Notes: a model not told the origin generated them from the sequence alone. A DNA stretch of 64,000 bases from CAVVZJ01 sp963752755 (GCA_963752755.1 CAVVZJ010000008.1:1-64000); one strand, 5' to 3'. Counted from the first letter of the stretch, positions 17,042 through 26,112 are shown. A program made the numbers and translations.

Positions 17042-18637
17042 ATGGCGAAAGCGAAGCGACGCGAGGGGCGACGGGGCGAGGGACCGGCCTTGCCCTTCGA
17101 GGCGGTCGCCGGTCCGGGGCCGGACACCGACGCCGAGGCCGGTCGCGACGAGGAAGCCGTCCCGGGCAACGAGCCGGGGTACAAGGACGAGCTGAACCTC
17201 GCCGAGTTCCCGATCGCCGCCCTGGCCGACCGCGTCCCCGACGGCCAGCTCTCGCTCGTCTTCGAGGACCGGCTCGAACAGCGCGACGGGCCGCCGATCG
17301 TCCGCCGATTGACAATCACGGGCACTCCCAAGCATGGTCTCCCCACGGCGCTCGACGATGAGGTCATGGTTGGACTCATCCAGCTCACCAAGCGACGGAA
17401 CAACTTCACCGAGCAGAAGGTCGCCTTCTCCCGCTACGAGCTGATCGAGCTTTTGGGCTGGCCGCAGAGCGGGGCGAGCTACCAGCGGATCGAGGAGGCG
17501 CTCAACCGCTGGGTCGGAGTTGTGTTGATGTATGAGAACGCCTGGTGGGACAACGGCGCCAAGAGCTGGGTCGATGAGAACTTCCACATCATCGACAACG
17601 TCACGATCTACGACCGCGAGCGTCGGCGTTCCCGCGGCAAGGGCGGCGGCGGCCGTCGGGCCGGCGGCCGTCGGGCCGGCGACGACGGCGAGCCCCTGCC
17701 CCTCTCCAGCTTCCGCTGGAACGAGGTGATCTTCCGGAGCTTCCAGAGCGGCAACCTCAAGCAGCTCGACCTGGACTTCTACCTGAAGCTCCGCCTGCCG
17801 ACGACCAAGCGCCTCTTCCGGTTCCTGGATAAACGTTTCTATCGCCGCGACCGGCTTGAATTCGACCTCCGGACGTTGGCCTGCGAGCATGTCGGCCTGA
17901 GCCGCTCGTATGCCCCGACCGAGCTGAAGCGGCGGCTCAAGCCGGCGCTGGAGGAGCTGGAGCGTCACGGCTTCCTCGAACCGCTCTCGGCCGACGAGCG
18001 TTACTCCTGGATCTGCCGGGGCTCCTGGCGGATCATCCTGATCCGCGGCCCCCACGGCCGCGAGCCCCGCGCCGGCTCGGCCACCGACGAGGCCGCCGAG
18101 TTGGTCGAGGCCCTGGCCAACCGCGGCGTCGCCGCCAGGACGGCCGCCGAGCTGGTCGCCGCGCGACCGCCGAGCCGGGTCCGGGCCAAGCTCGAAGTCT
18201 TCGACTGGCTGATCAAGAACGGCGACAAGCGGGTGGCCAGGAACCCGGCCGGCTACCTCGTCGCCTCGATCCGCGAGGACTATCAAGTCCCCGACGACTA
18301 CACCCCGCCCGCCGAGGCCGAGCGCCTCGCCGAGGCCGAGCGCCTGGCCGTCGAGGCCGAGCGCCGCCGACGCGCCCGGGAACGCCAGGAAGCCGAGGCC
18401 GCCCAGGCCCGCGAGGTCGAGCTTCGCGCGCAGTGGGACGCCCTCGACGAGTCCCAGCGCGAGGCGATCACCGCGAAGGTCAAGGCCGCCAACCCCGGCC
18501 TGAAGCGCTGGCGTGCCATGCTCGAACCCCTCTGCCATGCCGAGCTGGCCCGCCTCCTCGAAGCCGGCGAGCCGATCCCCGAGGCCCCTCCGACCGACCC
18601 CACCGGCCTCTTCTCCAGGGCCCGCTCAAAGTCCTGA
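17042..18637 (+). CDS. repA: Plasmid replication initiator (RepA/RPA type)
   Basis: A 531-residue initiator that would bind the upstream iterons. ATG 17042 is chosen because GGAGG lies 8 nt before it; an ATG at 17027 is too close to that site. The conserved part begins LNLAEFPIAALADR and continues with PIVRRLTITGTPKHGLPTAL, DDEVMVGLIQLTKRRNNFTE, ELIELLGWPQSGASYQRIEE and ALNRWVGVVLMYENAWWDN. A Gly/Arg-rich loop (about residues 195-225) follows, and then FRWNEVIFRSFQSGNLKQLD, KRLFRFLDKRFYRRDR and a winged-helix-like LKRRLKPALEELERHGFLEP. This is the replication initiator protein A family. The last 120 residues are Ala/Glu/Arg-rich and probably helical. Uninterrupted frame. Confidence 0.9.
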   Translation: MAKAKRREGRRGEGPALPFEAVAGPGPDTDAEAGRDEEAVPGNEPGYKDELNLAEFPIAALADRVPDGQLSLVFEDRLEQRDGPPIVRRLTITGTPKHGLPTALDDEVMVGLIQLTKRRNNFTEQKVAFSRYELIELLGWPQSGASYQRIEEALNRWVGVVLMYENAWWDNGAKSWVDENFHIIDNVTIYDRERRRSRGKGGGGRRAGGRRAGDDGEPLPLSSFRWNEVIFRSFQSGNLKQLDLDFYLKLRLPTTKRLFRFLDKRFYRRDRLEFDLRTLACEHVGLSRSYAPTELKRRLKPALEELERHGFLEPLSADERYSWICRGSWRIILIRGPHGREPRAGSATDEAAELVEALANRGVAARTAAELVAARPPSRVRAKLEVFDWLIKNGDKRVARNPAGYLVASIREDYQVPDDYTPPAEAERLAEAERLAVEAERRRRARERQEAEAAQAREVELRAQWDALDESQREAITAKVKAANPGLKRWRAMLEPLCHAELARLLEAGEPIPEAPPTDPTGLFSRARSKS

Positions 18638-18841
18638 GAACGTGCCCGCATCATCTTTCAAATTCGGGACTTCGGGAATCATTCGCCCCCCCCCATATTT
18701 TTTGGGGTTTTTCTCCTTGACCGTCGCTTGCACCCTCGATCTAATCCAGGTGGCTGTGGAATTGGATCGCTTAGAAATCAAATAATAACGGTTATTTTAC
18801 AATCTTGTATGATTATTTCCTGACTATTACCGAGGTCCGAT

Positions 18842-19948
18842 ATGATGTTGCTCCATCGATCAAAATCCGCCAGCGTGGTGCTGTGGGTATTTGTGCAGAG
18901 CTTGCTGACGATACAGACTGGCTGTGCGCCGGTGGTGTCTCCGCAAACGAAAACACCTTCACGCGTTGCTGGGACCGATCCGACGCCATCGGTCTTTGGG
19001 AACGACACGGAACGCCGGTTCGATTTCGGGCCCGTGATCGGCGATCCCAACCGAAAACTCAGCCATACGTTCACGCTCCGTAACCGGACGGAGGAACGGG
19101 TCGGGATCGTCAGTGTGATCAACGGGATGGCCTGTTGCGGCGATGTCGAGCCGATCCGGACAACCGAATTATTGCCGGGCCAGGCCCTCGATGTGAAGGT
19201 CACGGTCAAACCCTCAAGGATCGGTCCGTTGCGGCATTGGGTGTCCGTAAAAACGGACCGGCCGGAGGCGGATGTAATCCTGCTCCGGACGCTTGCCGAT
19301 GTCCGCGCCCCCGTACGGATCGAGGCGACGGACCATGGCATCCCCGAGGTCACGCCCGGCCGGAACGTCACGATGCATTTTCAATTAATCGAGTGCGTGC
19401 CTCGGAATGATGAGAAACACGGTGGCGCGGAGCTGAGTATTGCCGTGCCCGGACGGCCGGCGCTGGTCCGGTGGGAGGGGCCTCCCCGTGAGCGCTCCCT
19501 CACGGATGAACTGAAGGAACGGGTTCGGCCATTCACGGTCAGGCTCACCGCGAACGATCAATCGGGTGCTGATGGAACCCAACTGATCGTCAGCGACGGT
19601 CGAGAACCGAAGTTGACTCATCAGCTTCGATGGAATGTGGTCACGTTGATCCATGCCAGCCCGCCGCTTCTGACCATCAACGGCAACGAGGCGGCCACCA
19701 AAACGCTGGTCTTGAACGAGACGGACGGACGCGATTTCAAGGTCTTGGGCATCACGAGCGACCTGCCGGGAGTGACCGTGACGCCGCGGGAGTCGAGCGG
19801 GGCGCGTCATGTCCTCGATGTGGCGATCGACCCGAAGACGATCGGCGATGCCCGGCGACTGGGGGAGATCGCCATCACGACGGACCTGGCCGCGCAGAGA
19901 AGCGTGAAGGTCCCGATCGTCGTCGCCAGAAAAACGGTGATGCCATGA
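18842..19948 (+). CDS. DUF1573 lipoprotein
   Basis: A 368-residue exported lipoprotein. The N-terminus has a hydrophobic signal ending in LLTIQTGC, a lipobox with Cys near residue 27. The DUF1573 domain follows: FDFGPVIGDPNRKLSHTFTL with RNRTEERVGIVSVINGMACC. The rest is built of beta-sandwich-like segments such as ALDVKVTVKPSRIGPLRHWV and ITSDLPGVTVTPRESSG. In planctomycetes this family often sits beside DUF1559 genes. It overlaps the next gene by 4 nt (ATGA), so the two are probably translated together. It is the first gene of a five-gene set running to 25138. It likely sits in the outer face of the cytoplasmic membrane; ligand unknown. Confidence 0.85.
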   Translation: MMLLHRSKSASVVLWVFVQSLLTIQTGCAPVVSPQTKTPSRVAGTDPTPSVFGNDTERRFDFGPVIGDPNRKLSHTFTLRNRTEERVGIVSVINGMACCGDVEPIRTTELLPGQALDVKVTVKPSRIGPLRHWVSVKTDRPEADVILLRTLADVRAPVRIEATDHGIPEVTPGRNVTMHFQLIECVPRNDEKHGGAELSIAVPGRPALVRWEGPPRERSLTDELKERVRPFTVRLTANDQSGADGTQLIVSDGREPKLTHQLRWNVVTLIHASPPLLTINGNEAATKTLVLNETDGRDFKVLGITSDLPGVTVTPRESSGARHVLDVAIDPKTIGDARRLGEIAITTDLAAQRSVKVPIVVARKTVMP

Positions 19949-20973
19949 GGACGAATGGTAAGCGGACCAGGGGGTTCACCCTGATCGAATCGCTCGTCTG
20001 CGTTGCCCTGCTCGGCCTGCTGACCGCGCTGCTCCTGCCGGCGGTGCAGGCCGCCCGCGAGGCGGCGCGGAGGGCCCGGTGCGCCAACAACCTCAAGCAA
20101 ATCGGGTTGGCCTTGCAAGACTACCACGCGGACCACAACAGCTTCCCCTACGAGACCACCGAATTTCGGCTGCCCCGGGTGCTATCGACACAGCCGGGGA
20201 TTCACGAAGGGTATTCCGCCCTGGCGCGCCTCTTGCCTTACATGGACCGGCAGCCCCTCTATTCCAGCCTGAATTTCGGCGTTGAGGCGCATCCGGGGCC
20301 GACGACCCCACGTCTTGAGAACAGCACGGCTTTCGAGACGACCCTTTCCTTCTACCTGTGCCCCTCCGACGGCGCGGAGCGGTTGAGGACGCACGGCAAC
20401 AACTACCGCGGCAACTTCGGAGTCGGGCCCGCCCCCAACACGTCCGCCGAGTCGCCCGATGGCGGCAACGGCTTCTACAATCTCCCCATGACGCTCCGGG
20501 CCGCTTCGTTCACCGACGGCCTGTCGCATACCGTCGCGTACAGCGAACGCCTGCGGGGCTCCGGAGTCAACGCGCAGATCGATCCGGGGAGCGCGAAACC
20601 GGAACGCGACTTCGGCGATCTGGGCATTTCCATCAAACCTTCACCGTTCGAGAGAGACGCGGATTACGCCCTGGCCTGGTGCCGGGTCGCGGCGGCCACG
20701 GCCTTCCCGTCCTTCACCAACGGCGGCTACACCTGGTTGATCTCCAAGCGGGCGACCACCACCTACTGCCACGCCCAGGAGCCAAACGGTCCGATCCCCG
20801 ACGCCATCCCCGGCGTGCCCCAGGCCTGGGGCATCGTCACGGCGCGGAGCTGGCACCGCGGAGGGGTCAACGCCCTCATGGCTGATGGATCGGTGCGATT
20901 CGTACGCGACGGGATTTCCCGGCGCGTCTCGCGCGCGCTCGGCACACGGAACGGGGGGGAACTCGTCGAATGA
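19945..20973 (+). CDS. DUF1559 prepilin-like protein
   Basis: A type II secretion/type IV pilin-like protein of the large planctomycete DUF1559 family. The start overlaps the preceding stop (ATGA at 19945). The N-terminus is a classical prepilin signal: a short basic leader, then GFTLIESLVCVALLGLLTAL with Gly before Phe for prepilin peptidase and Glu at +5. The family signature follows: LPAVQAAREAARRARCANNL and KQIGLALQDYHADHNSFP. The C-terminus has the H-x9-DG motif, HRGGVNALMADGSVRFVRDG, and ends TRNGGELVE. 342 residues, intact. It is the only visible pseudopilin gene in this set; no assembly ATPase is present, so it would use machinery elsewhere. Confidence 0.92.
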   Translation: MRTNGKRTRGFTLIESLVCVALLGLLTALLLPAVQAAREAARRARCANNLKQIGLALQDYHADHNSFPYETTEFRLPRVLSTQPGIHEGYSALARLLPYMDRQPLYSSLNFGVEAHPGPTTPRLENSTAFETTLSFYLCPSDGAERLRTHGNNYRGNFGVGPAPNTSAESPDGGNGFYNLPMTLRAASFTDGLSHTVAYSERLRGSGVNAQIDPGSAKPERDFGDLGISIKPSPFERDADYALAWCRVAAATAFPSFTNGGYTWLISKRATTTYCHAQEPNGPIPDAIPGVPQAWGIVTARSWHRGGVNALMADGSVRFVRDGISRRVSRALGTRNGGELVE

Positions 20974-21026
20974 CGAGGTCCTCGACACAGGTTGGAGACC
21001 ATGACACCGAGAGAGGGAGGACAACG

Positions 21027-21462
21027 ATGCCGCAAAACAAAACGTCTGTGATCGCGTTCGCCATCCTGATCATCGCGGTCCCGGCGCTCGGGTTCGCCTA
21101 TGCCGGCTCCCCGCGCCTGGATTCCCCTGACGGAGGCCGAGATGGCCGGCTTCCGCGGCAGTAACGCGCAGCGAGGCAAATGCAGTTACCCCTGCAACCA
21201 TTATCAGGCTGTCATCGGCGCACCGGGGACATGGTCCTGCCTCGGGAGAGCCGACGGAACAGACTGCGATAAATGCAAGGCGACGAATACGATCACATTC
21301 GCGGAACAGTTCTGCGACCCGAAAAACTTCACCGATGGCAACCCGCAGGATTGCGGTCCCAAGACCAAACCCTTCTCAGCGGAGTGTCAAGGTCAAGTCT
21401 GCGTTGGGGGTGACTGGTCGAGTTTCTCCTGCCAGAACCCGGATGAGGCGGTGGCGCAGTGA
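21027..21462 (+). CDS. Secreted Cys-rich small protein, one frameshift
   Basis: ATG 21027 follows GGGAGG and gives a basic start and signal-like helix (TSVIAFAILIIAVPALGFAYA). Near 21105-21120 the frame shifts; the continuing frame reads AWIPLTEAEMAGFRGSN and then a mature-type region with ten Cys, including KCSYPC, GTDCDKC, QFCDP, PQDCG and GQVCVGG. The LTEAEMAGFRGS segment resembles a leader that ends in a small Gly-Ser pair, as in peptides cut by C39 proteases. The full protein would be about 140 residues. A C39-type protease gene lies two genes downstream. That it is a protease substrate is inference from the leader-like segment and neighbourhood. Confidence 0.6.
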
Positions 21463-21471
21463 TTGACACGA

Positions 21472-21510
21472 CTCCTCTCGGCCATCTCCCTCGGGAGCGG
21501 CCGAGAGGAG
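21472..21510 (+). terminator. Hairpin after Cys-rich peptide gene
   Basis: CTCCTCTCGGCC (21472-21483) pairs perfectly with GGCCGAGAGGAG (21499-21510), ten bases after the peptide gene stop. There is no T run, so it could act as an RNA-stabilising end or a partial terminator rather than a full stop. Confidence 0.55.
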
Positions 21511-21835
21511 ACATCGGACGACGGATCGAAATGGTCCCGGGTGAGCGAGGTCCCTCGCGATGATGTTGACCAGAATGGCCATCCTGCCGCTCGCATTGTT
21601 TGGTCTGAACGCTGATTCGAACTCCGACCAGCCGACCGACGCGGCGCGGCTCCTCCGAGCGATCGACGCGCTCCAGGCCCCCTTACAAGACTTCTACTGC
21701 GAATACGAGGGGGAGCGGTTGGAGAACGAGCCGGTTCTCGGCAACGAGTCGGGGATGTCTCGAGCGCTACTCGGGGATCTTCAAGTACAAGTCCAAAGAC
21801 AAATACATTAATCGAATCTTCCACGATCATTTAGC

Positions 21836-23691
21836 CCTTAACCAAGCGTGGTCCCAGACCTGAATCGTGCGGAAGGTGAGTGGAAACTCGAAATCTCCCG
21901 GTGTTTCCGGCACATTGGATCGACCTACACAGATCCCCTGACCGAGCCCACAAGGAGATTTCGAGTGAAAACGATTCCACACCGACACCACGCCGCCGGC
22001 AAGCGGAAAATCCGCCAGCGGCTCGATCGACCCGCCACCGCACCCTCGCCTGAGCCGGTCTTCACCGCCTCGAACATCCGCTACGAGGCCGCCACCAAGA
22101 CACAGGCCATCTCCTGCGGTGGGATCGGCGCCATTCAACTCCTCGTGCGGAAACTCGGGCTCGCCGAGGCGATCGACGAACGGCTCCACCTGCTCAAGTT
22201 CCACCTCCCGTACCACGAGAGTGACCACGTCCTCAACCTCGCCTACAACGCCTTGTGCAACGGCACCTGTCTCGACGACATCGAACTGCGGCGCAATGAC
22301 GTCGTCTTCCTCGACGCCCTCGGCGCCGACCGGATCCCCGACCCCACCACCGCCGGCGACTTCTGCCGGCGCTTCACCCCCGACGACGTCGAGGCCCTCC
22401 AGGACGTCTTCGATCAGACCCGCGTCAAGGTCTGGAAACGGCAGCCGTCGGACTTCTTCGACGAGGCCGTCATCGACGCCGACGGCACCCTCGTCGCCAC
22501 CGGCGCCGGCTGCAAGCAGGGCGTCGACATCGCCTACGACGGCACCTGGGGTTATCACCCGCTGCTCATCACGCTGGCCAACACCGGCGAGGTGCTCAGC
22601 ATCGTCAACCGCCCCGGCAACCGCCCGTCGCACGAGGGAGCCGGCGAGCAACTCGACCTGGCGATCCTGCTCTGCCGCGGCGCCGGCTTCCGCACGATCT
22701 ACCTCCGCGGCGACACCGACTTCACCCAGACCACCCGGCTCGACGCCTGGGACGCCGAAACGGTGACCTTCCTCTTCGGCATCGACGCCATGCCCAACCT
22801 CAAGGCGATCGCCGAGGATTTGCCCGCGACGGACTGGGTCGAATTGCAACGACAGCCGCAGTACACGGCCCAGGGGAGGCCCCGCAAGCGGCCCGAGAAC
22901 GTCAAGGACCGGATCGTCCGCGAGAACGGCTACAAGACGTTGACCCGGATCAAGGAGGAAGTGGCCGAGGTCGCCTACCGGCCGGTGGCCTGCCGGCGGA
23001 CGTACCGCCTGATCACCATCCGTCAGACGGTCAAGGTGGAGAAGGGCCAGTTGCGGCTGCACGACGAGGTCAATTACCGGTTCTACCTAACCAACGACCG
23101 CGGGGCGACGCCCCGCGCCCTGGTGTTCAAGGCCAACGACCGGTGCGACCAGGAGAACCTGATCGCGCAACTGAAGGGGGGCGTGCACGCGCTGCGGGCG
23201 GCGGTGGACAACCTGGTGAGCAACTGGGCGTACATGGTGATGACGGCGCTAGCGTGGAACCTGAAGGCGTGGTTCGCGCTGTCGGTGCCCGAACACCCGC
23301 GCCACAAGGCGGCCCATCGCGAGCAGAAGCGTGGCCTGTTGCGGATGGAGTTCAAGCGGTTCGTGAACACGATCATCCTGATGCCCTGCCAGATCGTCCG
23401 GGGCGGCCGGCGACTGCTGTATCGGTTGTTGTCGTGGAACGAGTGGCAAGGCGTGATCCTGCGGACGGTGTACGCGTTGCGGTGCTGAGTGATGAACCAC
23501 CCGAAGCCGGGGTCCGGATGTCCCGGTCCACCGAGGCGCCAAGAGCCGACAGGCAGAAGGGCGGGGTGAAGATGAGGGGGGACAGGGTTGTCGAGTGACG
23601 GGGGCATCGGAGCCCCGACGGTTCTCCGTCCATACCCTGTTCGAGCATGCCCCGCTCGGGGTTCAGGGCCAAAACCTCGCTTGTTTAAGGT
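21836..23691 (+). mobile_element. IS1380-family element
   Basis: About 1.86 kb. The ends are short imperfect inverted repeats: the left begins CCTTAACCAAGCG and the right end, read inward, begins CCTTAAACAAGCG. TTTAGC flanks both sides (21830-21835 and 23692-23697), the likely target duplication, one or two bases longer than usual for the family. The insertion splits the membrane-anchored gene of the 18.8-25.1 kb set. Confidence 0.85.
21965..23488 (+). CDS. IS1380-family transposase, intact
   Basis: A 507-residue DDE transposase. GTG 21965 is chosen because AAGGAG lies 7 nt before it (frame is open further upstream). Conserved parts include NIRYEAATKTQAISCGGIGA, LPYHESDHVLNLAYNALC, GTCLDDIELRRND and DPTTAGDFCRRF near the N-terminus. 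The catalytic core has EAVIDADGTLVATGAGCKQG, then DIAYDGTWGYHPLLITLANT, and later YLRGDTDFT and LFGIDAMPNL. The C-terminal Glu region is in RCDQENLIAQLKGGVHALRA. All match the family. The frame is unbroken, so the element may be active. Confidence 0.93.
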   Translation: MKTIPHRHHAAGKRKIRQRLDRPATAPSPEPVFTASNIRYEAATKTQAISCGGIGAIQLLVRKLGLAEAIDERLHLLKFHLPYHESDHVLNLAYNALCNGTCLDDIELRRNDVVFLDALGADRIPDPTTAGDFCRRFTPDDVEALQDVFDQTRVKVWKRQPSDFFDEAVIDADGTLVATGAGCKQGVDIAYDGTWGYHPLLITLANTGEVLSIVNRPGNRPSHEGAGEQLDLAILLCRGAGFRTIYLRGDTDFTQTTRLDAWDAETVTFLFGIDAMPNLKAIAEDLPATDWVELQRQPQYTAQGRPRKRPENVKDRIVRENGYKTLTRIKEEVAEVAYRPVACRRTYRLITIRQTVKVEKGQLRLHDEVNYRFYLTNDRGATPRALVFKANDRCDQENLIAQLKGGVHALRAAVDNLVSNWAYMVMTALAWNLKAWFALSVPEHPRHKAAHREQKRGLLRMEFKRFVNTIILMPCQIVRGGRRLLYRLLSWNEWQGVILRTVYALRC

Positions 23692-24532
23692 TTAGCGACC
23701 AAGAGCAGTCCGCAGCGCCAGTTGGTCACCCAGATCATCCTCTCGAACGAGGCGGAGACCCAGATCTTCTCCCGAGCGGATGGATCATCCGGGGGAGCCA
23801 TCACGCGGCATGTGACGGCCACGGACTTCGACGACACCGGCTCGTATGGCCGGATCTTACTCGTTCGCTACCTGCGAGAGCTCCTGAAATACGACAAGAA
23901 GCGGCTCGTGTACGAGGGAACCGAAGAGGTTGACGGGGTTCCCTGCGAACGGTACGCGTTCGTGCTCGGTAAGCCGCCCTACCCCATCGAGACGGGGCTC
24001 GTGCATCGGTTCTGGATCGACATGGGTCGAAACGGCCATGTTCTCAAGAAGGAGAGGTGGAATCGAGGCCGGCTCCTCTCGACGGCGAGCGAGATCACTT
24101 TGGATCAGGTCGAGATCGATGGCCAGCCGGTCTGGTTTCCCGCCAAGGGCACGGCCAGGAACATTTATGAGAATGAGGTCACGAGCGAGGAGCATTACCG
24201 GGTCTTACGGGGATCGGCCAAGATCAACCAGGGCATCAGCGATGCCGCGTTCTCGATCAAGTATCCGATGGGCACGCCGATCTCCGACCGCTTGCGGGGC
24301 GTGGTTTACGAGTTCGGCCAGGACCGACGGCCCCCGCCGAAGAGCATGGCCGACGCACAAACCCGCTTGAAAGAAGCCCTGAGCAAGGCCGAAGCCGCGA
24401 AGTCCGAGCTGGCCGCCGCGTCCTGGTCACGAGGGGGATGGATCAACTGGGCCTTCTGGGGGCCGTTCTCGGTGTTTCTGGGGGCACCTCCGCCGCGATC
24501 ATCGTGTACGTCGTTCGCGTGAGGGGGTCCTC

Positions 24533-25138
24533 ATGATCCGGAGCGTGGGTCGGTCGCAAGGATCGGCAACATCGATTGCACTTATGGCCGTGCTCGGTTT
24601 CATCCTGCCAGCGACAGGTCGTTCCGAAGAGCGATTCGCGCCGCCGGATTGCGGGGTCAGCAGCCTGTACATCCTCCTGGATCTGACGGGACGGCGTGTG
24701 GAACTGAAAGACCTCTACGAGGCCCTGCCCCCGCGCCACGAGGATGGTTACTCTCTGCTGGAACTGCGGAACGCATCGCGTCGCTGTGGCCTTGATCTCT
24801 GGGGTGGACGCCTGTCCCGGGACCATCTGCCCCTGGATCGGCCGGTCATCGCCTACTACAACGTCCCTGGAAGGCAACTCGGTCACTACGTTGTGCTCGT
24901 CCCCGTCGGCACCACGGGGACGATGGTCGAGATGATCGACCCGCCCTATCACCCGCGGATCGTGGACTATACCGCCGTTATGCCAGCCGGCTCCTCCCTC
25001 AGAATCCTCTATCCTCTGGAATTTTGGGAAACGCGCGTCTTCGTCGCCGCTGGCGTGGGAGCCTTCCTGGTCCTCGTCCTCGCCGCGATCTCGCTTTTCC
25101 TGAGGAGGCAGACGCGTCGAAATTTCGCGGTTCCGTAG
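24533..25138 (+). CDS. Membrane-anchored C39-like cysteine protease
   Basis: A 201-residue protein with an N-terminal signal (ATSIALMAVLGFILPATG) and a C-terminal membrane helix (VFVAAGVGAFLVLVLAAISL) followed by a basic tail. The papain-fold core carries a catalytic Cys in PPDCGVSSLYILLDL, a His in GRQLGHYVVLVPV and an Asp in MVEMIDPPYHPR, the Cys-His-Asp order of the C39 bacteriocin-processing family. It lacks the ABC and transporter domains of C39 exporters, so it would cut outside the membrane. Start overlaps the previous stop, giving translational coupling. Its best candidate substrate in view is the Cys-rich peptide at 21027, or the pseudopilin. Confidence 0.75.
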   Translation: MIRSVGRSQGSATSIALMAVLGFILPATGRSEERFAPPDCGVSSLYILLDLTGRRVELKDLYEALPPRHEDGYSLLELRNASRRCGLDLWGGRLSRDHLPLDRPVIAYYNVPGRQLGHYVVLVPVGTTGTMVEMIDPPYHPRIVDYTAVMPAGSSLRILYPLEFWETRVFVAAGVGAFLVLVLAAISLFLRRQTRRNFAVP

Positions 25139-25293
25139 TTTGTCGGGGCGTCACTCCGCGATCAGCTCTCCCCCCCCTGCCCGTCCGCGTCGCCGTCGCT
25201 GGAGCGTCCCGAGCGTCGGTCGCGGGAGTCGTCCAGGACCATCGAGGCGACGACCGGTGCGGGAGGTCGCTCCGCCCACGGCCCGGGCGGCGG

Positions 25294-25748
25294 TCAGAGG
25301 GGATCGGCGATCCAGTGCAGGTAAGGTCCGTGCCGCTGTTCATGGCGGAATAGAAGGCCCGGTCGGCCGTAACCAGTCGGCAGCCGAGCGCCTGCGCCAG
25401 GGCCAGGTAGCAGCAATCATCGACGGTCATCCGTCCGGGGCCGACGGCCAGGTCATACGCCGCTTCCAGCAGCGGGGCCATCGGGTGGACCATCAAGGGC
25501 ACGCCGAGCACCAGCCGCAGGAGGTTCCGGCCCTCCGCCTCCGTGAGCTCGGGGGCCTTCAGCCGACGGACCTTCTTCCAGACGATGTTGCCGAACTCGG
25601 GCAGGAACAGCTCGGGGACATGGAGCGTGTAGGCCGGGTCCAGCAGCCGCTTCGCCTCGGCCTCGTGGGGCTCGGGGACGTACCACTGGATCGCCACGCC
25701 CGCATCGATCACCAGCTTGCTCGCCGCGGGCGTCGGCGCCGCGCTCAT
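25294..25748 (-). CDS. PIN-domain toxin, VapC/FitB-like, one frameshift
   Basis: A PIN-domain RNase toxin beginning LVIDAGVAIQWYVPEPHEAE (first Asp near residue 15), then LFLPEFGNIVWKKVRR (Glu), and GRMTVDDCCYLALAQALGCR with LVTADRAFYSAMNSG (the last acidic cluster). A single-base slip near 25330 gives a long Arg-rich tail to 24999; the alternative frame ends properly in YLHWIADPL at 25294, typical for the family, so I take that end. The start ATG overlaps the stop of the antitoxin gene (ATGA). About 150 residues. Confidence 0.8.
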
Positions 25749-25978
25749 CGGTCGCGGTCCTCGCGGAGCAACACGACGCCTTCGGTATGGGGCCGTCCTT
25801 CAAGGCGGCGGGTCATCTGCTCGGCCAGGGCACGGGCGGTTCCCAGGTCCACCTGACTGCGCCGCCTGCTCCAGGATCAGCTTCAACTCGGCCCCGAGCG
25901 AGCGTCCATGGCCCCGGGCCCGTTCCTTGAGTCTCGCCACGCTTCTTCTGCCAGATCGCGGACCAGGACATCGGGCAT
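25745..25978 (-). CDS. FitA/VapB-like antitoxin, frameshifted
   Basis: Read across two frame slips, the gene begins MPDVLVRDLAEE, continues VARLKERARGHGRSLGAELK with LILEQAAQ, and ends RRLEGRPHTEGVVLLREDRD. This is the ribbon-helix-helix antitoxin that pairs with FitB/VapC toxins. It would bind its own promoter through the N-terminal strand and block the toxin with the C-terminal tail. Its stop overlaps the toxin start. A perfect palindrome lies just upstream. As written, no single frame spans it, so it is either broken or wrongly sequenced. Confidence 0.6.
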
Positions 25979-26005
25979 GACCGTGTTCTCCGGCAAGATC
26001 GGTTT

Positions 26006-26022
26006 GATATCATAATGATATC
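26006..26022. promoter_or_regulatory. Palindromic operator of the toxin-antitoxin pair
   Basis: A perfect 17-bp palindrome GATATCATAATGATATC, AT-rich in a GC-rich setting, 28 bp before the antitoxin ATG. It fits an autoregulatory site bound by the ribbon-helix-helix antitoxin. Confidence 0.6.
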
Positions 26023-26112
26023 GACCGCGGCCCTGCCGGGTCAAGGGGAACCGGCCGGCCCCCACTGACCTCCCTGCCCGTCCCTGTCCTCGCGGCCTCG
26101 ATAACGTACGGA

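Larger units (their letters stand above)
21560..24536 (+). pseudogene. Membrane-anchored exported protein, split by IS1380
   Basis: The start gives MMLTRMAILPLALFGLNADS, a signal-like N-terminus, then LLRAIDALQAPLQDFYCEYE. A frame slip near 21760 leads to RYSGIFKYKSKDKYINRIF before the IS1380 element (21836-23691) interrupts. After the element the gene resumes at TQIILSNEAETQIFSRADG and continues through KYDKKRLVYEGTEEVDGVPC, GLVHRFWIDMGRNGHVLKKE and LDQVEIDGQPVWFPAKG, a beta-rich fold like LolA-type or outer-membrane lipoprotein-sorting domains. A second slip near 24455 leads to a C-terminal membrane helix LGAVLGVSGGTSAAIIVYVV and a stop overlapping the next ATG (ATGA). The IS insertion is real; the slips may be sequence errors. 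Confidence 0.75.

Noticed and set aside
24999..25290. Arg-rich extension of the VapC toxin
   Set aside because: A one-base slip explains it; the other frame gives the usual family ending at 25294.
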